64,000 nucleotides of DNA from Trichopria drosophilae. Its lineage: Eukaryota > Arthropoda > Insecta > Hymenoptera > Diapriidae. Made by a program: the position numbers and the translations under genes. This document shows, in pieces, positions 24,214 to 35,139 of the stretch. Under the pieces are notes generated by a model that was not told where the DNA came from, did not search any database, and worked only from the letters and a program-made list of their open reading frames with translations. Each line of letters opens with the position of its first letter. The stretch's first letter is position 1. Location of the stretch: contig CM059586.1 of the NCBI GenBank assembly GCA_030407085.1, positions 13,596,001 to 13,660,000 of the forward strand, read 5' to 3'.

Positions 24214-25190
24214 TGATGAAAATCACAAATAGCAGTATGCAATTCCTGAAAATTGTGGTTCCACATTAGCAAAGTTAATCTCAATTTTGGCGCGGAAACA
24301 ATTGCAAAAATAAAAAAATGCCTTCCGACTGTTCGAGTGGAAGCGTGGCTGGATTCTCTTGAAAAAAATTCCCAATAATCCAATAATCGCGATGAAAGCC
24401 CACGCAGAGCTGCGGAACCGCGCGCCTCCGTACGGTTGCGGTACCGTACGGTTGTGTTACCACGGCACGACACGGCACTGCAGAACGACCCCCCAGCGAG
24501 CACTATCCTAACAAATGCGGCCGTTTGCATAACACGACGACGAGCAATTCGGGTAGGTTTGACGGTGCGCGATATAGACCTCTAGCTATATAGAAGGAGA
24601 GCGAGAAATGGCTAAAGTACAGGAGAGACTGAAATAGCAAGTGGAACCAAACCGAAGGTCTAACGTTGCAGAGAGAGAGGATGAAACCGAACAAAGGAAG
24701 CGGATAGTCATGGAGAAAATGAGATGGAAAGCGTAACGGAGGGGAGCAAATGGCAAAAACTAGGGGGCGACAGGGCAAAGGGCATGGTACTACGTTGGTA
24801 GGGTGGTGCCATGATTCTCCCAGGAGATGCCCCGAAGTAATCTACGCCCTAGATAGCCAATACTCAATGGCAACGCCATGCCATTTCGACGGGCATTTCG
24901 TGTCTTCTTCTCCTTCAGCACGATTCTTTGCCGGAAACAGCCTCGGTTAAGCGAGCCTAACCGTTCCTTAACCAGTTCCTTTACAGCCTCGAAACAACCG
25001 CATAAACTGCGTATCATATCATAAACTAAATGTACGCGCGTCTATTTGCCAATCCGTCAATAAGGTGTCATCCGGTTGGCAGTGCACTATTAACTTTGCC
25101 AATTTATATCCGTTACAATTTCGATTTGGATTGGTCATTAAGTAGACTTGTATTGTGGCAATACAATGATTATACTGCGCGATATGTCAT
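24214..25190. other. GC-rich, CpG-containing block
   Basis: One of the largest GC-richer islands. GTACGGTTG-type words repeat at 24431-24452 ('cgtacggttgcggtaccgtacggttg'), followed by a purine-rich plus strand (24590-24770). Many frames of 60-106 codons overlap on both strands, as expected of stop-poor sequence; none is recognised. Candidate promoter or untranslated first exon, perhaps on the minus strand, where 24590-24770 would read as a pyrimidine-rich leader. Confidence 0.35.
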
Positions 25191-25249
25191 CATTCCTAAC
25201 CTCAACTTGTGCCTCTGAAGCATACATTTTTTTACAATATATGTTCATA

Positions 25250-25517
25250 TACAGTACGACCTCGCTAATTCGACACTGCTTATTCGTCAACCTTGGTTGC
25301 TCTGCAACGTTGGACCTCGCTAGTTCAACAGTGGGCGGAAACATCTTCCCTCCCATACATCAGCTGCGCTTTTTGATCATACTCACATAAAGAAAACAGC
25401 CAATCAAATTCACGTAACGTCATTATGCACGTGGTTGAAGCAATGTCGCTCTAGCGAGGTCAGAGAGAGAAAGAGCATCTGGAGCGGAGCATGTTGAATA
25501 AGCGAAGTTGTACGCTA
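25250..25517. mobile_element. pogo/Tigger-like non-autonomous element (about 268 bp)
   Basis: The left end TA-CAGTACGACCTCGCTAATT and inverted right end TA-GCGTACAACTTCGCTTATT match with a few changes and show the CAGTANNACCTCG start typical of pogo/Tigger inverted repeats. A second left-type word, GGACCTCGCTAGTTCAAC, lies inside at 25313-25330, and GCGAGGTC at about 25455 is an inverted one. Frames through it are by-products. Confidence 0.65.
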
Positions 25518-25529
25518 CAGAGAAAAAAA

Positions 25530-25589
25530 TGTAGTAATATTGACTAAATCTGGTCGCCTGTTAGCTACCAAACATTTAGTTCAACTACA
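25530..25589. repeat. Short hairpin repeat next to the pogo-like element
   Basis: TGTAGT...TGACTAAAT on the left pairs with ATTTAGTTCAACTACA on the right around 'ctggtcgcctgttagctacc'. The words resemble the 55666-55855 element, so it may be a remnant of that family. Confidence 0.4.
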
Positions 25590-25768
25590 TTTTAGTTTTA
25601 AAAAATGTGTATAATGTTAGATATTAATTTTGAAACAAGAAGGGGGTTAAAAAATCCCCAAAAAAGGTCACGTAGTTTTTGGACGACCCCTAAAAGCTGC
25701 TTCAAATTTCGAATAAAAAGTGTTCTGAGTGGATACATTAACAACTGATAGATATTCCGTAAAATACT

Positions 25769-25865
25769 TGGAGTGAAATGTCAGTTTTCATGGAATAAAA
25801 ATGATTGAGCCACTCCAGTGAAAGAGTGACTTCACTCTTAAAGAGACGATCCGTTCTCACTCCAT
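25769..25865. mobile_element. ACTC-type MITE, copy 1
   Basis: Starts TTGGAGTGAAAT and ends TTCTCACTCCAT, which are inverted. The interior consists of further short inverted words (CACTCcaGTG, AAAGAGTGACTTCACTCTT). Related sequences lie at 28002-28137 and 28418-29723. Confidence 0.55.
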
Positions 25866-27119
25866 CCATAGCGAATTCTAACTTTAAAAAATTTTAGGTT
25901 TAAAGAATGTTTTTTTTTGAAAATTTTAAAAATAATTAGAAAAATGACGACGTTTCCTATTATAATAACGGATATTTATTTATTTAGTATTGTTATTGTT
26001 ATTTATTTTTGTAATTCTTTTCGATATTCAAGTGTTGGCTTGAACGGAAAAAATAGTTTTCTTATAAAATTTATAATTACTGATGGAAACTTTAAGACAG
26101 ACTTTGTTGAATGAGAAATATTGCCATTTTTGTAGATAAAAATATACGAGTTCTGGGAATTTCTACAATTCGGACAATAAAAGATGTAGTGTTTGTTACC
26201 AAAAATAATGCTAACTTTATTATACAAGTCTGTCCTAAAATGATATCCATCTAGATTAATACAATTTTCAAGAAAATGTTTCCCTGTATATAAAGTCATG
26301 AAAACTCATGCAAAAACTTTGTAATAGTAACGACGATGGATGTCTTTTCAAGATTCAAAAACTGAATTCCTGACGCTGGAAAAATATGCGAACTATAAAC
26401 ATGATAAAGCCAATAGCAATATCCGAAGGTGCATCCGAGTTTATCGACCCCTGAAAAGTATCACTCGCGTGACTGACGTTCAACGTCAACGTAAAACCCG
26501 TTATCGGTATATGCCGTCTTTTTTTTTCATTCTCAAAAAACAATTAAAATTTTAAACAACTTTTGCAGCACGGTCGAAATAGTAAAAAAAATGAATATAA
26601 AATACATTTATTTCGCTTTGATCAGCCATTTTTCATTAACATACTTTTTTAAAATGAAATGAAAGTACTAATTCAGAAACGAAAACTACGTCACTAATGT
26701 AATTGGTTAGAATTTTTATTTATAATTAGTAAAAATCTTATATTTTTTTGTATTTGTGCTTTATGTTATTATGTATCAATTTTTAAATTAGTAAAAGTGT
26801 ACTAATGTTTTAGTATTGTAAAATTTCCAGAAAATTGTCTCCGTGTAAGAAGCAATAAAAATTCTATAACGTTACTAAAAAAATGGATCAAATAACGTTT
26901 CAAAAAATGCATAAACAGAATTAATTAGTATATATTTTGCATTATAAATACATAAAAAAATTGTTAAAATTTCAGTACATAATACTGTTTAGTTTGAATC
27001 ATTCAAAAATACATTACGTACGAGATTGCATGATATGCTTCATTTTTTAATAATGTCATAAAGTTAAAATAGTCATTTATGACAACCGATTCAGGGACGT
27101 TGACTTCCGAGTCACCGAT
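25866..27119. other. AT-rich non-coding stretch
   Basis: A 98-codon minus-strand frame (26003-26299) contains a CPNC motif but no domain I can defend. 26390-26510 is slightly GC-richer and contains the odd palindrome GACGTTcAACGTC near 26477. No gene is called. Confidence 0.45.
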
Positions 27120-27287
27120 TGGGGTTCCGATTTTAAACAGGCAGGTCAAAAAACCAACAGTAATAAACCCGACAATTGGAAAACCGACAGAAAAAAACCG
27201 AGACTTAAAAAAAAACTGTCCGCTTGTCAATATTGTTATTATTTTATGACTATCGGTTTTTTGATTTGTCGCTGTTTCGACCCGCAC
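27120..27287. mobile_element. GTCGG-type foldback element, copy D
   Basis: The left arm reads GGGGTTCCGA...GGTCAAAAAACCAACAG, then two CCGACA units. The right arm ends TATCGGTTTTTTGATTTGTC then CGACCCGCAC. It has the same inverted units as copies A to C with more divergence. A 94-codon minus frame runs through it and is not credible as a gene. Confidence 0.6.
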
Positions 27288-28001
27288 TATAAAATTTTCA
27301 GAATCATCTTTCTGTTAAATACGTTTCGCAAAACAACATGAAAAAATTAATTTATAAAAAAACAATCGAACGTAACCTAACATTACCAAACCTAACTTCA
27401 CACACGATACTAACAGTACTATAACCTTTTTTGTCGATAATGTAATAATAAACCCGAGAACAAAAATTCTCGTTTTTGAGAATTTCCTCAGTATACGTAA
27501 CAATAAAGTTTATTACTTTTATTGTTGTTGGCAAATGTCTTTTAGCGAAGTTTATTTCAATAAGTTCTTGAGAAAAAGGGCCACCTATAAAAGTTGAATA
27601 AATTCGTTAATTTTTTGGACCTTAATTATGGGTTAAAAAAGCATGGGAAAGAAAAGTTTCTGATGTTAGGTTACTCATATCAAATTTTGAAATTGAGCAC
27701 GTATCTTAATCTTGAGATATGGAGTTTAACGGGGTAATTTTACTGCGAAAATTGAATTGTTTGCAAATTTAACATTTTTTATTTTCGAAAATATACATTT
27801 TACGAAAAATTTACAAGAGATATTTTTTGTTCAGAATTGTCTAAATTTTCTCCGGATTGAAAAAATCAAATTTTCAACAATTTCAAAACAAAGGAAAAAT
27901 TTGTTTAACTATTTGAAAATTTAAAGTTTCTTAAACTTTTCTGCAGTGTTTTGAAACTAGAATATGTTTATATTTTTAGTAATACATGTTCTATAAATGA
28001 C
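27288..28001. other. AT-rich non-coding stretch
   Basis: Contains 'ggaccttaattatgggttaa' ending at 27636. Inverted, this reads TTAACCCATAATTAAGG and could be a single TTAA-element end related to those at 29682 and 59985. No partner end was found. Confidence 0.4.
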
Positions 28002-28137
28002 TTTGAGTGAAAATTAATTCTTTATAGACTAAAAATTAAGTCACTGTAATGATGAGGCCAATTGTGACATTTTACGAATGGATTTCCTTCATAAAAAGTA
28101 AACTTTACAAAACAATAACTCAATTTCGACTCCATAG
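28002..28137. mobile_element. ACTC-type MITE, copy 2
   Basis: The left end TTTGAGTGAAAATTAATTC and right end CAATTTCGACTCCATAG match the ends of copy 1 with changes. The interior is diverged but keeps 'tctttatagact' and 'aagtcactgta'. Confidence 0.45.
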
Positions 28138-28417
28138 AATGTTGATTCTAACTCTAAAAAAAATTAAAAAGTAAGTTTCATAATTCTAATAAATGACGGA
28201 ATAATAAAAAATATATTTAGAGTTATAATTTCATTATACTTAGCTATATTGACGAACGTAAAAAAACATAACAATAACATTCAAAAAAGTACGCAGTGAA
28301 CTATTCTCTCTATAGAAGCAAGTACCAGCCACAGTGGCTCAAGTTTTAGTCCATTAAGTGTAATATCTGATTAGAGAATTTTACGGAGAGTATTAATGAT
28401 TGCAGTCTTTAAATATT

Positions 28418-29723
28418 TTGGAGTGAGAAATTAACTCTTTATAGAGTGGAAATGGTGCCTCTCTAATCAAAACGCATTTGTAAAAATGTTATCTCGACAG
28501 TTTCTACCGAAAAATGTTATCCTCTTTCAGAATCTTTTAATAAAATTTTTTTTAAATGAACCGAAAACAAGTTATGCCCATTTCTTTGTAAAAAAACGTG
28601 GATTTTTACATTTTCTTTTTTATTAAAATATCACTTTCACCACGAAATAGCGTTAGGAAACATGTCTATGGTTCAAACATCGAGTTCGTGGACCTTCAGG
28701 ATTAAAATGTACCATGCGCCAATTTATAATTCTTGATGGCATCTTCCACAATGGCGCCTGGAAGCTCAAAATTTCTTTTAAAACTTAACAATTTTTTTCT
28801 TGAAAACTACCGACTTAACAGACAATTTTCTAAGAAAAATAATGCTTTGAAATGAGTTAAAAAATGCTCTCAAATTTTATCAGAATGAATAAAGACACTT
28901 ATATTCATATTTACTTTAGTTATAAGAAATAGTTATAAGAAATTAGCTTATTAATTATATTTTTTTTATATTACTCTAATGTAGTTTTAATGCTTTACTT
29001 TATTTATGTTATTTTTATATTATATCGAGTTATATATCAATTGCAACAAGGGACAATTACCCATGGCAAAGTAAACACAACTAACTAACACTTTATGATT
29101 TTTCAGAAATTCGAAGAATCGAAATTTAAAAAAAAGTCGTTTAAATAATCTGAAAAAAATTTGAGAAGATTCTTCAACAAATTCTAAGTCATTTTTGTTG
29201 TAAGGATACATTAGAATAATATAAAAAAATATAATTAATAAGCGAATTTCTTATAACTATTTGTTATAACTAAAGTAAATATGAATATAAGTGTCTTTAT
29301 TCATTCTGATAAAATTTGAGAGCATTCTTTAACTCATTTTAAAGCATTATTGTTCTTAGAACATTGTCTGTTAAGTCGATAGTTTTTAGGAAAAAAATTT
29401 GTTACGTTTTAAAAGGAATTTTGACCTTGCAGGCGCCATTTTGGAAGACGCCATATTGAATACAAATTGGCACACGGTACGAATTAAAGGTTTTTTTATA
29501 AAAAAATGTGTATAACTTTTCTGCGGTTCATTTTATCAAAATTTTATTAAAAGATTCTGAAACAGGGTAAAATTTTACGTTAGAAACTGTAGAGATAACA
29601 TTTTTCCAAATGCGTTTATATACAAATTGTCGACCTTCAAACCGCTGTTGAAAATATGTCCCTCCCGTCCTTAATCGGTTAAAGAGTGATTCTTCCACTA
29701 GAGTGACATAATTATCACTCCAT
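28418..29723. mobile_element. ACTC-type MITE, copy 3, split by a palindromic insertion
   Basis: The left half (28418-28468) starts TTGGAGTGAGAAATTAACTC. The right half (29683-29723) contains AAGAGTGATTC and ends with TTATCACTCCAT. Compared with copy 1 they are the two halves of one element, separated by about 1.2 kb of inserted sequence. Confidence 0.5.
28470..29682. mobile_element. Large palindromic insertion with one TTAA-type end
   Basis: Arms 28470-28982 and 29209-29617 are inverted copies. AAACGCATTTG faces CAAATGCGTTT at the outer edges, 'gataaaatttgagagcat' faces its inverse, and 'ataattaataagc' sits at the inner edges. The left arm holds about 80 bp absent from the right. The loop is about 226 bp. 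Beyond the right arm the sequence continues to CGTCCTTAATCGGTTAA (29666-29682), the inverse of a TTAA element end that also occurs at 59969-59985. The matching left end is missing, so part was lost on or after insertion. Confidence 0.6.
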
Positions 29724-30009
29724 GAAAAGTAACATTTCTCTGGTAGAAATTTGCCTACAATAAATTAACTTCTTTGCCTTGCAAATTTTCTCATTTACTG
29801 CATAATATTGAACTAATTTATTAGTTGTTAATTTTTCAGCCATGATTCGCTGATCTTTATCTATACAGGGCAAATTTAAAGATTTTCTTATATATAGGAA
29901 ATATACACCACGAAATAAAATTAAAAAAATGTGTCATACGACATCACAACTTACGTATCTACTTAAAAATTCCATTTCCCGATAACGACAAAATTGTCGG
30001 TTCGTTGAA
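29724..30009. other. AT-rich spacer
   Basis: Nothing recognisable. Confidence 0.5.
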
Positions 30010-31260
30010 CTTTTTTGCAGAACTCATTTCTAATTTCCGAATAACCATTGCTGCTCTTTTTCGTCAAGAAATAGGGAACAGTTTCTAAAACACGCGTTAA
30101 AGTCTTATACTTATGCCCGTTCAGTTTTCGTTCATTTTTCTAGCGCCTCTTTTCCACCGCGCTACAGCCCTGATATAGCTTATCACGACTTTATCCGACG
30201 ATAAAAACTAAGGGCTCCATTTCCAGCTTTTGTAACATCCGCCGGCGTGGCGATGTGCAGCTGCGTCGCACGCACACACATACACACACAGTTTGCCCGT
30301 AGCCATAGCAGCGAAGAGGCAGACCCCATTCGATGGCTGCTTGTGTGTGTGCGGGAAAGGTAACGTGTGTGCGTGCCATCTCTCGGTCGGTGCGATCTCC
30401 GAGGTCGGTCGAAAAAGAGCAAAAAGCGGTGATAGGAGGGGAGCTAAAAAGAGAGCGAGATCCAACGATAAAGAGAGGAAAATGACGCCAAGATGTATAA
30501 GAAGGAGATAGATAGATACTGCCAGTGGGAGTGGGAGCGAGAGAACAAGTGGAAAGCGTTATAGGGGGAGTTACGGGAGGGAACCGGTTGAAATGGGGGT
30601 GGGATCGTTACCAACGCCAATGAACGAAATGCGCATGCGTCGGGGAATCCCCTTTGTCCGCGTGGTATATACCCGACTTGTACGGTAGCGACGGCCCGAG
30701 AGGCCGAAGCCAACCGAGCGGGAGGAACCGACTCCCGAGGGAGTTCTTCCGTCTCGTTGCTTTTATTGTATGTTTGCCAGAGTACCCGTAGTGTTTCGTA
30801 TACGGGGGGCTTTTCCGAGGGAAATGCACTATACGTACCTGCATCTCGGTGAACGTATGCCCCGATCGAATGACAATTCGCCGATTCATGTGCGTGTGTG
30901 TATACTACACTAACACATGATCCCACGACTACGCGGTACGCGCGACCACTTTCCCGGGTTCAACGACGTGGAAAACTTGTAGCGGCGGATTGACATTCGA
31001 GAAACTGCCCGGAAACGTATCCAGAGTAAACATTCCCGTCGCTGGAGCGGCTTATGGGAAATAACTTTCTAGACGGGAGGGAATTTAAACTATAGGTGCA
31101 GTCTGGATTAAGCGATCGAGAACTACTTTATCTTTGCGGCGTCGGAAAAACCTTCGTTCTTTATTAGCTGAAATCTCGATTTTATAGAAGGCGCGTCCTT
31201 GTTATGGTCTCTCATGAAATGCGCCTATTGAAACTAATTTAGTAATGAAGCATTAATGTA
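30010..31260. other. Large GC-rich, CpG-containing block
   Basis: The strongest composition island in the window. It holds CA/TG microsatellite pieces (30270-30290, 30341-30375), a purine-rich plus strand (30410-30600) with GATAGATA, and CG-rich sequence around 30600-31030. Minus-strand frames of 160 codons (30444-30926) and 93 codons (30608-30889) are Ser-, Pro- and Arg-rich without a domain, and I regard them as chance. A promoter with untranslated leader read on the minus strand is plausible. Confidence 0.4.
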
Positions 31261-32989
31261 CCCGTATGTCTTCTACTTTCCTTTTTAACCATTTACGCAC
31301 CGATGGGGAACTAAATAAAAAAAAAAAGGTCAACGATCCAATGATAGCCGTCAAAATTTATCTATGGGCTATTTGACAATAACTATTGGAATAATTATTT
31401 AATTAGGAAAAATTGCAAATTCGGATTCACTGGTGTCAATTCACAAGACCACGCGGAATGACTATTGAAAAGTCCTGGGCTCAATTCCATTACACAAAGA
31501 ATTTAAAAAAATTCCTTCCTAAATTTCTGACTAAACTATCAGTCTTTAACCCAATTAAAATTGTAACCTGTTACTTTATTTATGACATGTACGAAATTAA
31601 ATATTATGAAATTACCATTTCCTATTTATTTTGTATTATTTAGTTTTGTACGTTTAAGATATGTTTTGTAAATCTTATAAAATTAATATTGAGCACCATT
31701 TGGAATTTTCACTTCGACACATTAGAACCGTAAGTTAAGTATAATTTGAAATTCAAGCATTTTATATTAAATCTAATAACATATTTAATATTGTAAAATT
31801 CTAAATTTTCAAATAAAAATAAATTGTTCTATTTTTACCATTTTTTCGTTGATCAAAGGCAATGTTTTTTACAAAAATGAAGAAAATCCCTCACCATGAC
31901 CTTCACTAGGAAAAGGGCCTTTACTTGGAAAACAAACTTTCAATTTTGTAACTTAATTGCAATATTTGAGACTAAAGACGATAGCGAAAGGATACACTTT
32001 TTATTCAATAGAACCTTAAACTTACTAAAAATACATAAAAATTTGTGAAAGATGCAAAAAATCCCTGTTCCCCAAACTTTTTTGTAATTTTTGTTGCCTA
32101 ATATATAAAGTTTTTATCATTTATTAAAAAAAGGACGACCCCTCTCCACGGGTTTCACGATCACATCTTAAAATTAAGGGGGAGAGGGAATAATCTAAAT
32201 AAAATCGACTCACAAGACAGTATGACAAAAATTCAACATTAAAAATAAAATTAAATTCACAATTAAAAATAAATAGTTTTATTGGCAGAAGAAAATTTTT
32301 CTAATCACGATAACAAGAATATAACATTTTTCTTCCTCCTTGAAAGGTGAATTTTTTATCGCGTATTAAATTGCACAGTTTATTTATTTTTTTTCCGACG
32401 AAATATGGTATGTTTTTTATATTTCTATTCCCCTTAATGTTAAAATTTCCCGATAAAGACAACGGAGACAAGATTTTTTTTAAATAAATGAAGACTTTAT
32501 ATATACGTACAAAAACAAAAAAAAATGTTTAATTTTGAGAAATAGGATTTCTATTTTTTCCGTCTATTTTTTAAAGGAATTGTATATTTATTTAAGAGCG
32601 AATTTCAATTTATTTCTCAAAGTAATGAAATGGTATGTGAAAAAATGTAACAGAGATTCTAATATTTATTTGTAAATCGTAAAAAACCAACTTTAATATT
32701 AGTTTTTGAGGCGGATATTTTTAGATTCTTTTGAAATCTTTTTTAATTTTCTATTTAAATTTAACATTTTGATTAACGTTTCTAGAGTTCAACTACAAAG
32801 ATCGCGATAACTTTCCGAGCCTTGAACTCAGTAGAGGCATTAAGGACGATCAGCAGATGCAATGAACTCGACAAACACGACTCATTGTTCAATTAAAGGC
32901 GTACCAAAGAATTTGCATGTACTAGCTCTGACAATTAGGTCATTTGTCTTATTTGTCTTATTAGAACGATTGGTTATACAATGTCCGAT
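31261..32989. other. AT-rich non-coding stretch
   Basis: TTAACCATTTACGCACCGATG at 31285 resembles the end of a TTAA element but lacks a partner. 'GGGCTCAATTCCA' near 31469 weakly recalls a tRNA B box. No gene is visible. Confidence 0.45.
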
Positions 32990-33088
32990 TATACTCTCTA
33001 TATGTTTCATGGATTAAAAAATCAATCTTCATAGAGTGGAGGGAACTATTTTATAACATTTTTAATCCAAGAGATTTATAGAGTATGT
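32990..33088. mobile_element. Very short palindromic element (about 100 bp)
   Basis: Left 'TATACTCTCTATA...TGGATTAAAAA' is inverted at the right as 'TTTTTAATCCA...TATAGAGTATG', giving arms of about 30 bp with a few mismatches around a 40-bp centre that contains 'catagagtggaggg'. MITE-like; no target duplication is clear. Confidence 0.55.
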
Positions 33089-33539
33089 ATATAACAAGTA
33101 GACGTACAGTGGGGCTTCTAGAACGTCAGATTCTTATGATAAATGTCAACATCAAAAAGTTATTAAAACTTTTGTCGCTGACAATTTGGTAGATTGACCT
33201 TGAAAACGCAGATTGTTTCCTGGAAACAAGAACAATAGTACCAATAAGATATATATTTTATCATAAAACATGAATAAAAGATATTAACAAATAAAATTTC
33301 GATCGAAATTCGATTTCTTGACAGTTCTAGAAAAGAAAAGCTTTATTTATTCCATATTGTTAGAAACATTACTGTTTAACACTGATAGTATAACAAAAAA
33401 CTATTCACCAATATCTCAAAATTCCCTAGTAAAATAATTATCAAAATGGCAAAAGATCATAATAACAAGTTTTTGTTAGATATCTGTATTCTGAAAACGT
33501 ACGCAGCTACATCAAAATATAGAGTTACCTGGTAAAGAC
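33089..33539. other. AT-rich non-coding stretch
   Basis: Contains 'gattgaccttgaaaacgcag', an old-repeat phrase similar to that near 8385. Otherwise nothing recognisable. Confidence 0.45.
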
Positions 33540-34287
33540 AACATCGTGAATTTCTTCGAAATTTCAATCCGGTCTGAAATTATTCAAAAATCCGATATGC
33601 CGGGCCAGTCTGGTATACCTCGGGAATATAAATTTCAAAAATCTTCGTGCTCGTTCATTGGCCTGTGCGGCGGTACTTGTAAATTCCCTGAAACGACGCT
33701 ATCAGCCAGCAGGTTACTGTGGCGGTGACGTTTTGATGGAGCGGGAATGGCTCGGCCAATATGTACAGTCTTGTTGCAAACGGGACTCTTGAATAAGTAG
33801 TCAGAAAACGATAGAGAGATCGACTTGACTTCTATTCTTTTATTTTTCTTTGATCATCATTGAACATCAGTGCATTATCTGGATGCCAACAATACGAGGA
33901 TGTAGAAACTAGATCGCACGGAGTCATTAAATATTGGTTGTTAATTTCAGTTTCCGACTGTATTGCAGAGAGGTATAGAAAGGGCATACACGAAGTGAAA
34001 GAGATCTTTGATGGCGCCTGCGCCGGCCCCCGAATGGAAGTTGTCTAGTGATGGGGAAAGACCAGCTAATATCGTAAAGCCGCAACGTGCTCTGATTAAA
34101 CATTATGCGGGTTCGAGTATTTCTCACCACATGGACGACCTTTCTCCGCCTTCGACCTCGTCACACTCGCCTTTTATCTGTGTCGAGTCTGCTTCCACTT
34201 TCTTGGAAACTATTTTCTTCAAAATTAGTTCATTCACATCAACAGCTTCTTGTTCGTAACAATCATCTGGGATGATCAGAGCAACTA
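33540..34287. other. GC-richer block left of the long reading frame
   Basis: Non-repetitive, with several CG dinucleotides. A plus frame at 33860-34048 includes, after a good acceptor-like TTGTTAATTTCAG (33938-33950), a short segment reading VSDCIAERYRKG. This could be a small exon but is unsupported. Minus frames here include 34124-34390 (88 codons), rich in Glu, Lys, Asp and Val. Confidence 0.3.
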
Positions 34288-34643
34288 ATGGTGAAGCTAG
34301 TTCCGATTTTTTGTCAAATACCTCGACGCATGTCAAACTGCATATGCCATCACCAACCCATGGACCTCGAAGCCCAAAAACATGGACCAAAGAGATTTTT
34401 GGTGTTCATGTCAACCTCCGTAACTTCCTGCTCGTTTATTCCACCAATGAGAAACCTGGAGATTGCACATTTATTAGCAAAAACAGAGACAGAAGCATTT
34501 GCATGTAACGATGTCGAGGGTGGCAGAAATACGGCGTGTCGGCGCGGCTGGAAAACGCGGATCGTAATTAGAGCCTTGGGGTTCCAGCGGAATGACGACG
34601 TCGGGAGACCTCCCAGCAACGCGAGGGTCTGCGCCCCCGACAT
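34124..34643 (-). pseudogene. Possible decayed coding sequence on the minus strand (weak)
   Basis: Two overlapping minus frames, 34350-34643 and 34124-34390, would join by a single frame change near 34370. The first includes the segment GGINEQEVTEVDMNTKNLFG and the second VDVNELILKKIVSKKVEAD. Both have an acidic/basic mix more like protein than the surrounding chance frames. No family is recognised; the second frame opens at a TTG and is not a proper start. It could equally be antisense noise to the plus-strand frame. Confidence 0.15.
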
Positions 34644-35139
34644 CGAAGGGGTGTTGCTCGACGTCGTTTCAATATGTCATGTCCTTATTTTGGAATTAAA
34701 ATTTAATCCAACTCCAACAGCCTGTCTGCCTAAGATTACACTTTATTTTAGGTTTCGCCGCCAGCCTGCCCACCACGATGCGGCCGGATTATTTTGCGAG
34801 TTACGCCCCAGGCCGCGGCTCCCCATAAATGCTCTCCCCTTCGAAAAAACCATAAGAATTTTCAAACCCCCTACAGGAACGAGATTTTCTTACTATTCGC
34901 ACATCCTTCAATTTACTTCCTTATTTAGATCTCTCTCGGGTAATAAAAGTCGTCGAGCCTCGCAATTTGGGGCCAACTCCTCCATCGCGAGGGATTTGCC
35001 CTATATCGAAAATCATTCTGTTGTACCCGGAGCCTATAATTCTAAATTTAAATGCCAAGTCGAGAATACAAGAGAGTGCTTTTACGGCTGCTTCAAATGT
35101 ATGCCCCCTGATTTAAAATTTTCAAATGCTTTAGATTAG
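34288..35139 (+). CDS. Unrecognised 283-codon open reading frame
   Basis: The longest open frame in the window, from ATG (34288) to TAG (35137-35139). In DNA of this composition so long a run without a stop is uncommon, which is the main reason to list it. Against it: I see no signal peptide, membrane segment, repeat or catalytic motif, and Cys, Arg, Pro and Ser are scattered as in chance translation. Stop-poor frames also exist on the minus strand (34124-34390, 34350-34643) that look about as protein-like. The segment near 34752 ('tttattttaggtttcgcc') would also serve as a splice acceptor. It may be a lineage-specific gene, a decayed gene fragment, part of an untranslated region or chance. 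Confidence 0.2.
   Translation: MVKLVPIFCQIPRRMSNCICHHQPMDLEAQKHGPKRFLVFMSTSVTSCSFIPPMRNLEIAHLLAKTETEAFACNDVEGGRNTACRRGWKTRIVIRALGFQRNDDVGRPPSNARVCAPDIEGVLLDVVSICHVLILELKFNPTPTACLPKITLYFRFRRQPAHHDAAGLFCELRPRPRLPINALPFEKTIRIFKPPTGTRFSYYSHILQFTSLFRSLSGNKSRRASQFGANSSIARDLPYIENHSVVPGAYNSKFKCQVENTRECFYGCFKCMPPDLKFSNALD

Noticed and set aside
26003..26299. 98-codon minus frame with a CPNC motif, briefly considered as a FLYWCH-like zinc finger
   Set aside because: Cysteine spacing and the missing tryptophan do not fit, and the frame is AT-driven.
30444..30926. 160-codon minus-strand frame
   Set aside because: Lies in CG-rich DNA with few stops, overlaps other frames of similar length, and has Ser-, Pro- and Arg-rich chance composition with no domain.
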